A stretch of DNA of 64,000 nt from Euryodendron excelsum (taxonomy: Eukaryota > Streptophyta > Magnoliopsida > Ericales > Pentaphylacaceae), in NCBI GenBank assembly GCA_033060915.1, contig CM065378.1:13211501-13275500 (forward strand), given 5' to 3'. Below, in pieces: positions 11,095 to 22,805 of the stretch (the stretch's first letter is position 1; the number at the start of each line of letters is the position of its first letter). The notes below the pieces were generated by a model. It was not told where the DNA came from and ran no database searches. It was given only the letters and a program-made list of their open reading frames with translations. The position numbers and the translations under genes are program-made.

Positions 11095-14000
11095 TCATAC
11101 ATCTGGTATGAAGTTGAAGTTGATAGCTTTAATTATAAAGATCTTTGAGACGACGCATACCAATGTTGTGTACCAATTTCTCAATGTTGCAGTTGGAAGT
11201 GCTTTAGTAAATAAGTTTACCAAGTTGTCACTTGAACGTATCTTTGATGTAGCCTCCCTTAATTTGTGCAATACATACTGCATTATCTTCATATAATATC
11301 GTTGCGGTATCTTTGATCGAGGATAGTCTGTAACTATCTTGAATATATTGGATCATAAATTTCAACCAAATGCATTCTCGACTTGCTTCATAAATTACGA
11401 TGATCTCAAATAATTTGAACAAGTTGCAGTTAATGTCTGCTTCACCGATCTCTAGGATATAACAGTGTTATCACAAGTAAACACATACTTAGTTTGAGAT
11501 CGAGCTTTATGTGGATTAGAAAGGTAGCCAATGTCTGCATAGCCAATTACTTGAAGTTGTGACTCTTTTGAATAAAATAAGCCCATATCAGTTGTCTCTC
11601 GTAGGTAACACAGTATATGCTTAATTCCTTTCCAATGTTGTTGAGTTAGCGCAGAATTATATCTTGCCAATACGTTGACAGAGAATGTTATATCAGGTCT
11701 TGTATAATTTGTAGGAGATGTAAGAGTTCCGATTGCACTAAGATATGGTACTTCAGGACCAAAAAATTCTTCACTATTTTCTCGAGGACGAAAAGGACCC
11801 TTCTGTATATCAAGTGATCAAACAACCATTTGAAGAATTTCATGGATGAGATTTATCAATATAACATTTTTCTGTATATGTCAACTAATGAATAAAATTA
11901 TTTCTGACAAATGATTAATCTGCAAGACAAGACAATAATTTATTCTTCTAAGGTATTTAAGTTTTCAATAACTAGTACTAATTTTTAATCTCTTCAAGAA
12001 TATCATTAATATCCAAAAGTATCAACATATATTGCAATAATCATCAATTCATATTCTCATGTACTGTTCACATATCATTCTTTCAATAGATATTTATTGA
12101 GATAATTGTACCATCTGCATCTAGATTTATTTAACCTATACATATATCATTGAAGCTTGATAGAATATAATTCGAGGCATTTGCTTCAATTGCATATGTA
12201 TATCATTACCTAATCCACCATATGAATAGGCTGTGTTATACATTCATTAAATGCATATCCAATTATTCTGAGACTGACAAACTAATTAATAATATGAATG
12301 TAATTTCATCCTTATAGGATAAAATTTCTCATTATAGTCAATACCAAGTCTCTGCGAGAAACCTTATGGTACGAGTCGTGCTTTATATCACACTATTCTA
12401 TTTTCTCATTGCGTAAATACTTATTTGTATCAAATCGGTTTTACATCTTCAGGTGAGTGGACTACTAGTCTGAATAATTACAGCTTCTAGTATTTAGACT
12501 ACATGTCCTACATCTGTTGGTGTTTGGACTACAAGTCCGATATTTTCATCTTTTGGTGTTTGAACTACAAGTTCAAATACTTTACATTATGCTAATGAGT
12601 TTAATTATAACTCAGTAATTTCTTTTTAGTTTTTGATCGATTATATTATTGACATTTGTCGACTATCTGTAGTTTAGTCTCTGCATTACTTCTGGTAATT
12701 GCATTTAAATAGAAATATGTTGTTGACAACAATATCATTTCTATTCCATCATTTTCCTGTATTCACATTATTATTCATTGAGATCTCATTATTATCAAAT
12801 ATCATTTCCTCTACAGGAGATATCTCTTCAGGAGATTTCTCTTCTGGGAATTCTTTTATAGGAATTTCTTCAGAAAGTTTAAATGATGTAGATTCCTTCT
12901 CTGGAGGTTCATTTTCGTCTTCAACAAATTGCTCTTCAGGAAGGTGCTCATTTTGTTGTCCTTTCCTTTTTCTGAGAGTTTAATTTTTGCACCGACATTC
13001 CTCTTACGCTTTAAGCGCTTTGAAATCATGTGTTATTATATGAACATATGATTCTAAAGGGACACCAACTTATTGTCCCACAGGGACATTAATATGTGCT
13101 ATAGCATTAGCAACTGGTATCGATATGATATGATTATCGTCTTTGTGTCGGTGAATGTTTCGGGGCAATTGATTTATAATCATATATAAGTAAATAATTC
13201 ATTTGTAAATTTCATATTCACATCGACTTGTCCGAGAATCACGCTACGTCTTATCTCCCCCTAATGGTGAGAAAACTGATGCAACATAAGGACTATTCAC
13301 AAAATATAAGAGTTAACAGTAAATAAAGATGTAACCATTATATATATATGCATAAATAAGAGATATATTAGTATTACAGAGTAATCAAATAATTGTTTGG
13401 CAAAAAGAATCTTCTGGTTCTTTAGCAGATGTCCATGAAAATTGTCAATTATTGGACGTATTATTGTTGATCCCGGGTGACCAAAATATAAAATTCTTTT
13501 GGGATCAAATCACTTCTGGTATATTACTTCATATGTTGTCACTGCAGGTACTCCATAAATGCTTCTATTGTATCACTTCAGGTGATTTCTCAGTACAAAA
13601 ATCGTTTGGGTCAAAAAACTTCTAGTTTCTCACTGCAGATGATCCCTAATATAATATAACCCAGAAGAAAAGTAACAAATTTCTCTATTATATGCTTCTA
13701 ACATGAAAAGAGAAGTGTAAATAAATATATTTTTCATTACCTGTATTGCTATATTCTTTTTCATCATATGCTTCTAATATAACAGAAATAAAGTAAAAAC
13801 ATCTATAAGAGTTGAGCAAATTTCTTGTACTGCTAGTAGAATAGAATGCATCATCAATATAAAGTTTTATTTCTCTTGACCAGATTATGTTAGCTTTTAT
13901 AAAGTATAACTCATCTAGAGCTTAGCTCGTCTGGAGCCTTCAATCAATTTGTAATGCTTAATATTGTTTTAACATTAATTTCAGTTAATGTTAAGTTTAC

Positions 14001-14210
14001 ACCATATTAAAGAATTGTGTGCGTTCTAATAATGTCTGCTAGACATATATCTTCCCCATTCATATTTGTAATAATTGACGCATTGGTATGATCCATGCTT
14101 TCAAATGCAAAATTGATATAATGTTTCATTGTCAAAATTATTCTATCATAGCAATCTATTGAATATTTAATCATCGTACTACAGGTACATAACCAATGAA
14201 ACATCTTCGT
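11095..14210 (-). pseudogene. Copia pol polyprotein remnant (protease, integrase, RT, RNase H)
   Basis: Read on the - strand from right to left. A protease-like stretch ends GEDICLADIIRTHTIL (14010 region), where the usual D-S-A-T-T-H catalytic context has become D-I-I-R-T-H. A GAG-pre-integrase stretch with GHPGSTIIRPIIDNFHGH lies near 13430-13500. A Glu/Ser-rich linker follows at 12700-12990. RT shows GFSQRLGIDY near 12330-12360, and its catalytic YVDD reads YVDT at 12018-12029. RNase H pieces include HWKGIKHILCYLRETTDMG, YADIGYLSNPHKARSQT, ILYEDNAVCIAQIKGGYIK and IRSSDNLVNLFTKALPTAT. Stops and frame changes separate all of these, so no functional polyprotein is made. Gag is not clearly recognisable between 14300 and 15800. 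Confidence 0.85.
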
Positions 14211-15461
14211 ATTTCTTGAGAGGTTGAGCTCACATTATTTCACTTCTAATGACATTTACAACTTTCAAGTTATCTCCAAAAATTCAAAAATTATTACATT
14301 GTAATAACATTTGTGACAATATCCATGAGCATCAAATAAAAGTACATTCACTTTAGGGAATGATATAAAATTGGCCACATGTATCAACTAATTATAACAC
14401 TCGATTGAGTGAGCTACACTACGCTGGATCCATACCATCCACTTATCACTTCAAGAATTGATACATATTATAAATTTGTATTCTTTTAAGAAAGATGATA
14501 TAACACTAATGAAAACATAGGAAGAAAATGGGAAACAAAATCAAAATAATATGAAACTCATAAATAGTATTGTAAATAGTAATGTAAATAGTATGCATGA
14601 ATAGTAACGTAACTATTTACCCTTATTTTCTATTATATTTATACGATGTGCCATTGGAATATAATTTCTGAATTAACCCTCTTAATATTGCTACTTCTGG
14701 AGCACGTTTGAGGCATAAAATATAAATATATTTATCTATCATATCTTCATCAGGAAGCTTTCTTCTACATCATTTTCATTATGGATGTATTTAAATAATA
14801 AAAATTGTACTCATTCTTTTATTTGGCAACACTGTACTACATCCTTGTTATTATAACTTCAGGTGCACTAAATCATTGTCTTGCAACTTTAGGTGCATTC
14901 AACTATAATCTTGCAACTCCAAGTGCATTTATTGATTATCTGGCAACTCCATGTGTTTTAAATCATAATAAGCCTTGTGAAAAATTATAATCTTCTAACA
15001 CTTGTATTTTTCAAACATTTAATGATGACATAATGGTAAACCAAATTAGGCAGCGTCCATAACAAACATAGTAAATAATAGCAGCAACATAAATTAAAGC
15101 AGTAGTAGGCGGCAAACCGTCCTTATAGTAACAATAATTAAATAAACTGCGTACAGGCCTTAATAAATATTCTATAGGAGTGCTTGCTTTCTTTCATTGT
15201 ATTTCTAAAATCATTACTTCGGGAATGATCTAAATATAAAATATTTAAAGTAACACACATAATAAAATTTGACAACTATCAATTAATGATCATGTAAAAA
15301 CCTCTACTGAACACAGTAATGTTAGGTAGATATTATGATAAAAGACAACCGACAGAACTGTGACAAGTATTGTCGTACTATTAATTAAATATTATATATT
15401 ACTATGCAATTACTATTTATCACTGTTCATAAACAGTAGAATGAATGGTAGAGTTCATCCG

Positions 15462-15462
<1 letters not shown>

Positions 15463-15494
<32 letters not shown>
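15463..15494. repeat. (TA)n microsatellite inside the copia element
   Basis: About sixteen TA units lie within the presumed leader/gag part of the retrotransposon, just inside the right LTR. This is a typical expansion in decayed AT-rich transposon DNA. Confidence 0.85.
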
Positions 15495-15498
<4 letters not shown>

Positions 15499-15826
15499 CA
15501 TTATTTTTATCTCTATTATAACTTTCAATCCAGACATCAAAATATAGTCAAGTCACATGTCGATAAAAAATTATTGAAATAAAGATTCCAGATCTATAAT
15601 TATCATAGGCAAAAAATGCAAGATCTGAGAGAAATAAAGTAACAAAGTTTTAAAATAAATACTATTCATTTCAACAGTTAAATTACTGTTCAAACTATTC
15701 ATGCGAATTGAGTGAATAGTAAAGAATTCAAAATGAAGATAATTACACATAAAATGAAGTATCTTCCTAATAAGAAATAATACAACTATATTTTTTACAA
15801 GCACTTAGAGCTTCGTGCTGATAACG

Positions 15827-16248
15827 TGTTATAAAACTAAAGGAATATTAAGCAAACAAAACAATCAAACACAATATATAATCAAAGCAATTCTTCTGGA
15901 ACTGTCAAATAGTTCTTTTGGAACTATGGGGATAGATCTTCTTGATTACTCAAGAATGTATTTCTTCTTGATCACCTAAGAATATATTTCTTTCCTAAGA
16001 TAAAATATAAAGACAACATAAATTTAAATAGTTTACCTTACACTCTTTGTTTTTTTTTCTTTCTTATCTTTTCCCTTTTCTCCTTTCTCTTCCTTTTCTT
16101 TCTATCTTTTCTCTTTCTCTCTTCTTTCTTTTTCTCTTCGCAGCCCCCCCTTTTATAGAAGGGAGGTTGTGGTTGATAAGTAATGTGCTTACCAACTACA
16201 ATAAGTTTGGTGGATGATTTCTCAGTCATTCACCATTCATTCCTAACA
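15827..16248 (-). repeat. Copia element right LTR (5' LTR in element orientation)
   Basis: This 422-base LTR is the partner of 10514-10937. Just outside it on the element's internal side, reading on the - strand, the sequence continues TTATCAGCACGAAGCTC. This is the position of the tRNA primer-binding site and matches the internal junction I remember for several plant copia elements. TCTTT follows the LTR at 16249-16253 and repeats the left flank. Confidence 0.93.
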
Positions 16249-17628
16249 TCTTTATATTTGTTAAAATTTTCGAATTTAAGCCGGGATTAATTAGTTTTAA
16301 GTTGACAAAATTATAAATCATGTGCAACCTTCAAAGATGTTATCCTATTTACAGCTTTCAAAACCTTTACTTTCGAGGTGGTAGTTGAGTTTACTTTAGC
16401 AGTTGTAAACCTACTTTTCTCTCAACAGTTGCGTGCTTGAATCGCTTGTAGTAGTAGTTGTGTGAATCAGAAGCTCACACTTTTATCAACGATTGAGTGC
16501 TCTAACCCGTTTATGATAGTAGTTGTATGAATCAGATACTGTCGAAAAAAGGTTGAATGTCATTTTCACTTTAGTGGAGTTACAGTGACCGGCTCGTCCT
16601 TCCTAAATTAGTAGTTATGGCTCAAATTTGATATTCTGCAACGAATGAAAACATCTATGGTCACACCCAAAAGAGCTTGCTACGTTGATCGACCCTTTCC
16701 ACCTTTTTCACTCAACCAAAAAAAAAAAACACACTTCTTATTTTATTTTTTGTTTTATCATTTCTATCAAACATGGCTAAGAAATTTTAGTGGGAGGCCC
16801 CATAGATCTCTTCCTTCAGGCTGGCTAAAGAAGGTTCTCAATTCCCAAAACCAACCCATGTCATCGACTGAGCCACTGCTAGTCCAAAATGGGAAGATGA
16901 TATGTGGGCGTAACAGTGGTCATTGGCCCAGCTGAATGGTTCAAAAGGCCTAGTGGGCTGTGCAAAACTCTCTATGTTCAAGTTGCCCAGAGCCCATATT
17001 AGCTTCATTAAATCTGTAAAACCAAAGAAAAAATAATTAAAAAAAGGGCTTCATTAAATATGCTATATGCCAAAAGCATTTCAAATTATTCTTTAATTGT
17101 TGGGTAACGTTTATTCACATGATAATGATTGTGAAATGAAAGAGGAATAGGAAGAGTAAAGCAGGAAATGGCGGGCCCTGCATTTGGAGCTCAAGGGCAA
17201 GCTGTGCGTTCTTGAAGAGTCTACTATTTCATGACCCCACAAAGAAGAAAGGCAATGCTTTTGGTATCTGGGGCCATACACGCCGAGACTGGGATTCAGA
17301 TCTCTTACATTCGGGATGGGCCCAGCCCAAGGTCTAATTGACTTTCCATCATACCCATGGCCCGAAGGGCCATTATAAAGTCAAAAGCAAATTTAACCTT
17401 AAGATTGTGTATGGATCAAGAATTTGGTAATGAAAAGTAAAATAAAAAGAAAAAGGTAAGAAAAAAAAAAAAATTTTTCATTTTGCTCTTTTTTTTTTTT
17501 TCACATTTTTCTTTTTCTTTACTTTTTTTTTTGTTGATAAATCCAGCATAAATGTTAAGATGGGTAATATTGTCACGGCATTTTTTTGATGCTTCAAGAA
17601 ATTAAAGGTAACATCACTTCACATAAAA

Positions 17629-17632
<4 letters not shown>

Positions 17633-17690
<58 letters not shown>
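17633..17690. repeat. (GA)n microsatellite, 58 bases uninterrupted
   Basis: About 29 perfect GA units, the longest pure dinucleotide run in the window. It is intergenic, between the copia element and KNOX. GA repeats are targets of plant BPC/GAGA-binding proteins, but no gene is close. Confidence 0.95.
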
Positions 17691-17694
<4 letters not shown>

Positions 17695-20600
17695 TAATTT
17701 TATGCACAGTTTTTGAATTGTTTCTCAATTTGTCCTTGAATATTTATAAATATCTCTTTACATAGTTATCTTGCTTTAAAGATCCTTTAAATATTATATA
17801 TATAAGTTTTTATAAGTTGTATGTTATATATCTATATCTATATATATAAATCAAGTGTTCTATTACTGGTTATTGATATTTTTTTTTTTCTAGTGGTTAA
17901 TGGTTACCTTCTCTAAAGAAATTTTCTAGTTGTGCCACTTCATCATGAAGGATTCAGTAAGTGCCTGGCTGGTTGTAAAGAATAATAGCAACTTCCTAAT
18001 GTTAATTTAATTTGACTACTCAAACGATTTTTAATGATTATTCTTTCCATCATCTCATTATTTAAGTATATCCCAAGTTAGGTCAAAAAAGATAATGGGG
18101 AGGAATGTTTATTCCTCACCTTCATGATTAAGATAACAATTATATGATAAACATGAACCACCTTCCCAACTTGATTAATTGCGGTACTTCCATTTCTGTC
18201 TCCAGAAAACGCCATAGAAACAGATTTCTTTCTCCCAAAAATGGCTAAGAGCGAATCAAAGCTTCTTTTGACCAGAAAATAGTCCTTTTTCAAGTCTTGT
18301 GGGACATCCCAGTTGCATATAAACTGTACACACCAATCCTACAAAACTGGCCTCACTCATTACATAAGAGCTCATAATTTGTATAATTTAACATAATCGC
18401 CGTTTGATGACTGCTACATGACTGCAAAAGAACTATAGAAAATGCTCTCACAGAAGAATATATATATATAGAAGAAGGGAAGATCAAGTGCTATAATTTA
18501 ACGTATAAACATGAAAACAGCTTTAGTTATCGATAGTTAATTTATGAACGGCTGCAAAAGGTATTAAAAAAAATGCATTCACCGAAGAATGGTCGGATTT
18601 GGGCGTTCATGGGCATGCTCATAAATTCAGACCCATGAGAAATGAACAGTAATATGAGCATGAACTGAGAAGGGGCTGTATATATATTTTTTGCATATCT
18701 TATACCATTAGCTGTTTTTGGAAGCAAATCATAGTAAGAAATGGGAGATATATATTCATTTACTTATGGACGAACGTAAGTTTGCTTGGGGTCTTAATCA
18801 CCTTTTCTTACATTCACCTTTTCTTACATTCTGTGGAGGACCCTATTGTCTTGATGAATAAGGCTTTTAGTTGAAACAAGATTGAATTGTGTATTAGAGC
18901 TGTATAGACAGTACAAAGCATGACTATAAACTTAAAATAAAGGGAGTATATATATGATGAATAATGATAGAGAATAAAGGCAAAGAAAGCAGTTTAATTT
19001 GATGAATTAGAATACTCAACTTATCAATAATCTTGTCCCTTTGTCTATTCTACTAGTCCTTTGTCAACTTAACTCATCCAATGAGACTCTGCCTCATAAT
19101 CCAATTGCACTCTCTTTTGGCTGATTAGCGTTTCCTTAATGCTGTTCTTTAGTAGACAGTCTAGACACACATTCTAATTGATAGAAGAAAGTTTAAAGTC
19201 TTCACTCAACAATCATTTCTTTGCACAAACAAAGAAAATGGGCATGTTTGAATTTGCATAATGCGAATCAAGAAGCGGCATTACGCGACTATTATGGAGA
19301 TGGTCCGCTAGTAATGGCATCTTTACGTGGCCTAATAAACCTATCACCGCCTAACAAATGAATTATCGACGAACATATAAGCACATTTTTTTTTTGTCGG
19401 GTTCCTTTAATCGTGATGATAAGATGTCCCTAGTAAGGCAAAATATAACTTTTTTAGGTGTCGATTTTTTTAAACGTGTCTTAAGGCCGATCGTCTTATG
19501 TGCTAAAAAGTCAATTAGTAAATAAACCCAGCCGAACATCCGATAGCATTGAAGGTTGCATTATTCAAGATTAACAATTACTTTTGTCAAGAGCACCATT
19601 CAAGGTTGTGGTTTTGGGACCTTTTGTCTGACTAATTAAAACTTAATTACTCATTTTCGACGAATGATTGTGCCTTGTTAAATTATTAACTAGGATGGTG
19701 TCACGTGTAAATAATTCCATTGAACTTTTACTTTTTAATGTTCTTATCATTTGGTTGACTCGAATTATGTGGATTTTGTGTCGGGATCTCCTCGGAATGA
19801 GGTTTGAAAACTTGTCGCTGGCATACGTGCTTAACTAATCAGTGCTTATTTAACATCAAGATGTGCTGAAAGTTAAAAGTCTGTCGAGGCAAATCAAAAA
19901 AATCTTATAAAAAAATTGAAAAGTTAGTTGATTTGCCGTTAATTGATTCAGAGTTTTGTTCGCATTTGAAAGAGTAAACAAAAGGAAAGTAAAATGCTCA
20001 AGAAAGACAAGCTTAAGCATGTTCAAGTAATTTTCTTTTCATCCACTTGTATAGTTCTTCAGAAGTTCGTAAAAAAGTTATAAAGATGTGCAAGACTAAG
20101 ATGATATATAAAAATTGCCAAGAAAAAAGCCAACAAAACTATGCTTTTTGAAACCAAAAAAAAAAAAAAAAAATAGTTCTTCGCGCTTAATGAAAATGAT
20201 AAAAACGGCAAACTGCTTCATTCTTATTTTTAAGATGTAATTGAACATCATTTGAGCCCTGAATGATGAAAAAAAATGGCAAAATTACATTTGTGATCTC
20301 TTTCTATAGGTGCTTTAGAGAATAGTTATGTTTTTACAGTTAGAATGGAGATTCCCATTTCATCAATCAATATATTAGATCAGATCAGATGATATGAGAT
20401 ACATTATCAAAACTGCGTCCTTTATATTAAAATTTATTTTTTTATATATGCTCACAAGTTTATTTATATTCGTGTAAGTTTGAAGTTAACTTATCAGACC
20501 TCTTTATTATTATTTTAATTGACGTGTCAACTCGAAAATTAATAAAATATAGATTGATAGGGAGAATTCTAATTCAAAGATGGTTTGTGTGTTTAGATAT

Positions 20601-20749
20601 ATATATATATATATATATTTGTTTAAATAAATTCACCAAGCCCGTTATTTGAAATAATGGTGCATATTTGAATCATAGTTATTGGATGACTTGTTAAACA
20701 TTCATGAATTTTAATGGTTAGTGCACAATTATTGATATTTAAACTATAG

Positions 20750-21122
20750 TTACCGAAATGAAAAATGAAAGTGAAAAACATTGGGAAAAACGGAATTGGA
20801 AAAATTACAATACTTAATAAGAATTTTATTAAGAAACTTCCGTGAAATTCAAAGGAGTTCTTTAAGAAATTTAGTATAGACTTTTAGTATTTAGAAAACT
20901 TAGTAAAAACCTATATGAATAATTTTATAGATACTTAATTAAAATTTAAAGAGAAAAAATGTATAAAAATTAATACTTAAATTTTTAAAGAGTTTCTTCT
21001 ATATTTTCAAAACTTCTGGTAAAGTATTACTAAAGTTTTTCCAAAGTCTCCAAGACGTTTTTCTCATATTTCTACAACGTTTTTTCATAATTTTTAAATA
21101 AATTCCATACCGGTACTGAAAA
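20750..21122. repeat. Dispersed AT-rich repeat, copy 1
   Basis: This stretch aligns by eye along its whole length with 25021-25408 in the same orientation, sharing blocks such as AATTTTATTAA, AAAACCTATAT and TTAATACTTAA. The ends carry TACC/GGTA-type inverted motifs, which suggests a non-autonomous DNA transposon rather than a segmental duplication, because the flanks do not match. No coding potential is seen. Confidence 0.6.
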
Positions 21123-21314
21123 CTCACTTCCCTTAACCCTACAAAATGAATTTACTAGTAACTACGATTTGAACTCAAAAGGCATAATATATTCACAGGA
21201 GAATATTTACTGACGAAAGCCTTAGGTGAACAAGAACCCTTCATGAATATCTATCTATATATAGGACCAGAACTCTTTCCAAAGAAAATGGCAATCTTCT
21301 TTATGTCTACTATC

Positions 21315-21318
<4 letters not shown>

Positions 21319-21348
<30 letters not shown>
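21319..21348. repeat. (CT)n microsatellite
   Basis: About fifteen CT units in intergenic DNA, followed within 25 bases by a short GA run (about 21370-21380) that is its complement, so a small hairpin is possible. Confidence 0.88.
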
Positions 21349-21353
<5 letters not shown>

Positions 21354-22139
21354 AAAAGAGAAAGAAAAAAGAGAGAGAGAACGATGTTTGAAGTGACCAT
21401 TCTTCTGTTTACTTATACGCTATGGCTACCCATCGACTTCCTCTCTCTCTAGTCTCTTATCAAAACCCAGATGCTGTCTTCTGGGTTGATAGTATGACAC
21501 TGTTCAATATCTCTGCTGGAGCTCCAAACATACAGAACACGGCATGCATTTGAAGTTTCAACTCGCAAGAAAAGCCTTTTGTCAGCTCCATGTCTTCAGG
21601 TACGCAAAAAAGTGTATATGACATGTGTACGTGCATGTATCTCACACACCTATATATGTATATATAAATATATGTTATACATATCTGTTATATATACATG
21701 TGTATTGATTGCTAGGATTATTTTACTCGTTTCATAAAAGTTCGTGTAGCCAAAGTACAAAACATATAAACTAGCTCAGTAGTGTGAGTTTATTACTTTT
21801 TCTCCAAGTCTATCGTATATATATTCATTGTCCTATGGTCAATTGTTTATGAAAAATGTCATGCTGTAATTATTTTTTTAATTCATTTTTTTACTCCTAA
21901 ACATAAGTTAATGGGTCTCATATAAATAAATTAATATATGTCTTACAACATTGTGCCTGAGAGTTAAAAAAATGCATGCAGAAATGAGATTGTGGGTTTC
22001 ATCTAAGTTATGGTTGATTATATTAATTCAAGAAATGTCTAATACACACCTATATTAAAAATAAGAAACAAAAACGTTAAGAAACTAGACTACACAAGCC
22101 AATCAAATTCCTTAAATCAAATAGGGTCATTAAGTCAGG

Positions 22140-22360
22140 TGGAGAGTGTTAGGTTGGAGGGGAGATGTTTGTGATCCTTTTGGTTTGGCTGTTTTGCTGG
22201 TATCTCACTAGCATAGGCAGAGCATTGGTGTTGGGCTTTTGTAGTTCTGGTCTTCTTGGTGAGGTCTCTGCATCCTGTATTGTTTTACAGATGCTTCTAC
22301 TTATCCCTTGATGTATGTTTCTGCTTTATCAATGAATTCGTTGTTCAAAAAAAAAAAATG
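22140..22360 (+). mobile_element. Probable 5'-truncated LINE tail ending in poly(A)
   Basis: A more GC-balanced stretch ends in ATGAATTCGTTGTTC followed by twelve A residues at about 22347-22358. Its last ~60 bases (TGTATGTTTCTGCTTTATCA and onward) resemble the 3' ends of plant non-LTR retrotransposons. The 5' side stops abruptly without an LTR or inverted repeat, which fits 5' truncation. No clear target duplication was found; TTAAATCA near both sides is weak. A processed pseudogene end is the main alternative. Confidence 0.45.
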
Positions 22361-22610
22361 TTGTTGATCTTTAAATCACGTTATTTGATTTAATCTAGTT
22401 GAATTTTTATTTATTTATTATCATATGATGCATAAAGGAGTTTCAGCACACGTGATGGCCATTTTGGTACCTATCAAAACAATTATTCAATAATATTAGA
22501 GCACTAATCACCTTGTTGGTTTACTTACAATGTAGTAGGTTATTTTAATGTTAGATAAGCAGGTCCTTTTACCTATTGGTTTTAACATTCAAGTCAGACA
22601 TACAAGATTT

Positions 22611-22805
22611 GCTACTTATAGCCATGCTTGCTGGGCAGGTGCTGACTGATGAGTAGCACATCAACTTAGCTTCACCAACAATTGGTGAGTTTAAGGTGAT
22701 ATATTATCGATTGAAGTCTTTTCAACAAAAGTTATTGTTGATAGGACCAATCTAATGTGCTACTCATCAATCCACGCTTGCCCAACAAAAATGATTGTGA
22801 ATCGC
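22611..22805. mobile_element. Foldback (inverted-repeat) MITE
   Basis: Two 51-base arms, 22611-22661 and 22755-22805, are inverted copies. The inner part is the best: GATGAGTAGCACAT against its exact complement. The outer part pairs around GCTGGGC and GTTGGGC. Weaker complementarity continues through the centre, so a transcript would fold into a long hairpin. No transposase or clear target duplication is visible. Such elements are common sources of 24-nt siRNAs in plants; whether this one is transcribed is unknown. Confidence 0.65.

Larger units (their letters stand above)
10514..16248 (-). mobile_element. Degraded Ty1/copia LTR retrotransposon, 5.7 kb
   Basis: The element is bounded by two related LTRs (10514-10937 and 15827-16248), each starting TGTTATAAAA and ending CCTAACA on the + strand. 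It is flanked by the 5-base direct repeat TCTTT (10509-10513 and 16249-16253), so this is a complete insertion in its original place. Pol remnants read on the - strand in copia order: protease near 14010-14085, GAG-pre-integrase near 13390-13510, the integrase-RT linker near 12700-13050, reverse transcriptase near 12000-12370 and RNase H at 11095-11670. Integrase before RT is the copia arrangement. Every domain is broken by stops and shifts. The LTRs differ at many visible sites, so the insertion is not recent. Confidence 0.93.
16254..22139. other. Gene-poor, repeat-rich intergenic DNA
   Basis: No coding region can be supported. The longer open frames are low-complexity or cross microsatellites. 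Contents include a (GA)n run at 17633-17690, (CT)n at about 21319-21348, and the first copy of a dispersed ~370-base repeat at 20750-21122. The frame at 16645-16935 gives a Pro/Ser/His-rich sequence with no recognised domain and no neighbouring exon. Confidence 0.5.

Noticed and set aside
12699..12983. 94-codon Ser/Gly-rich frame on the + strand
   Set aside because: It is the antisense of the Glu/Ser-rich integrase-RT linker of the copia pol remnant.
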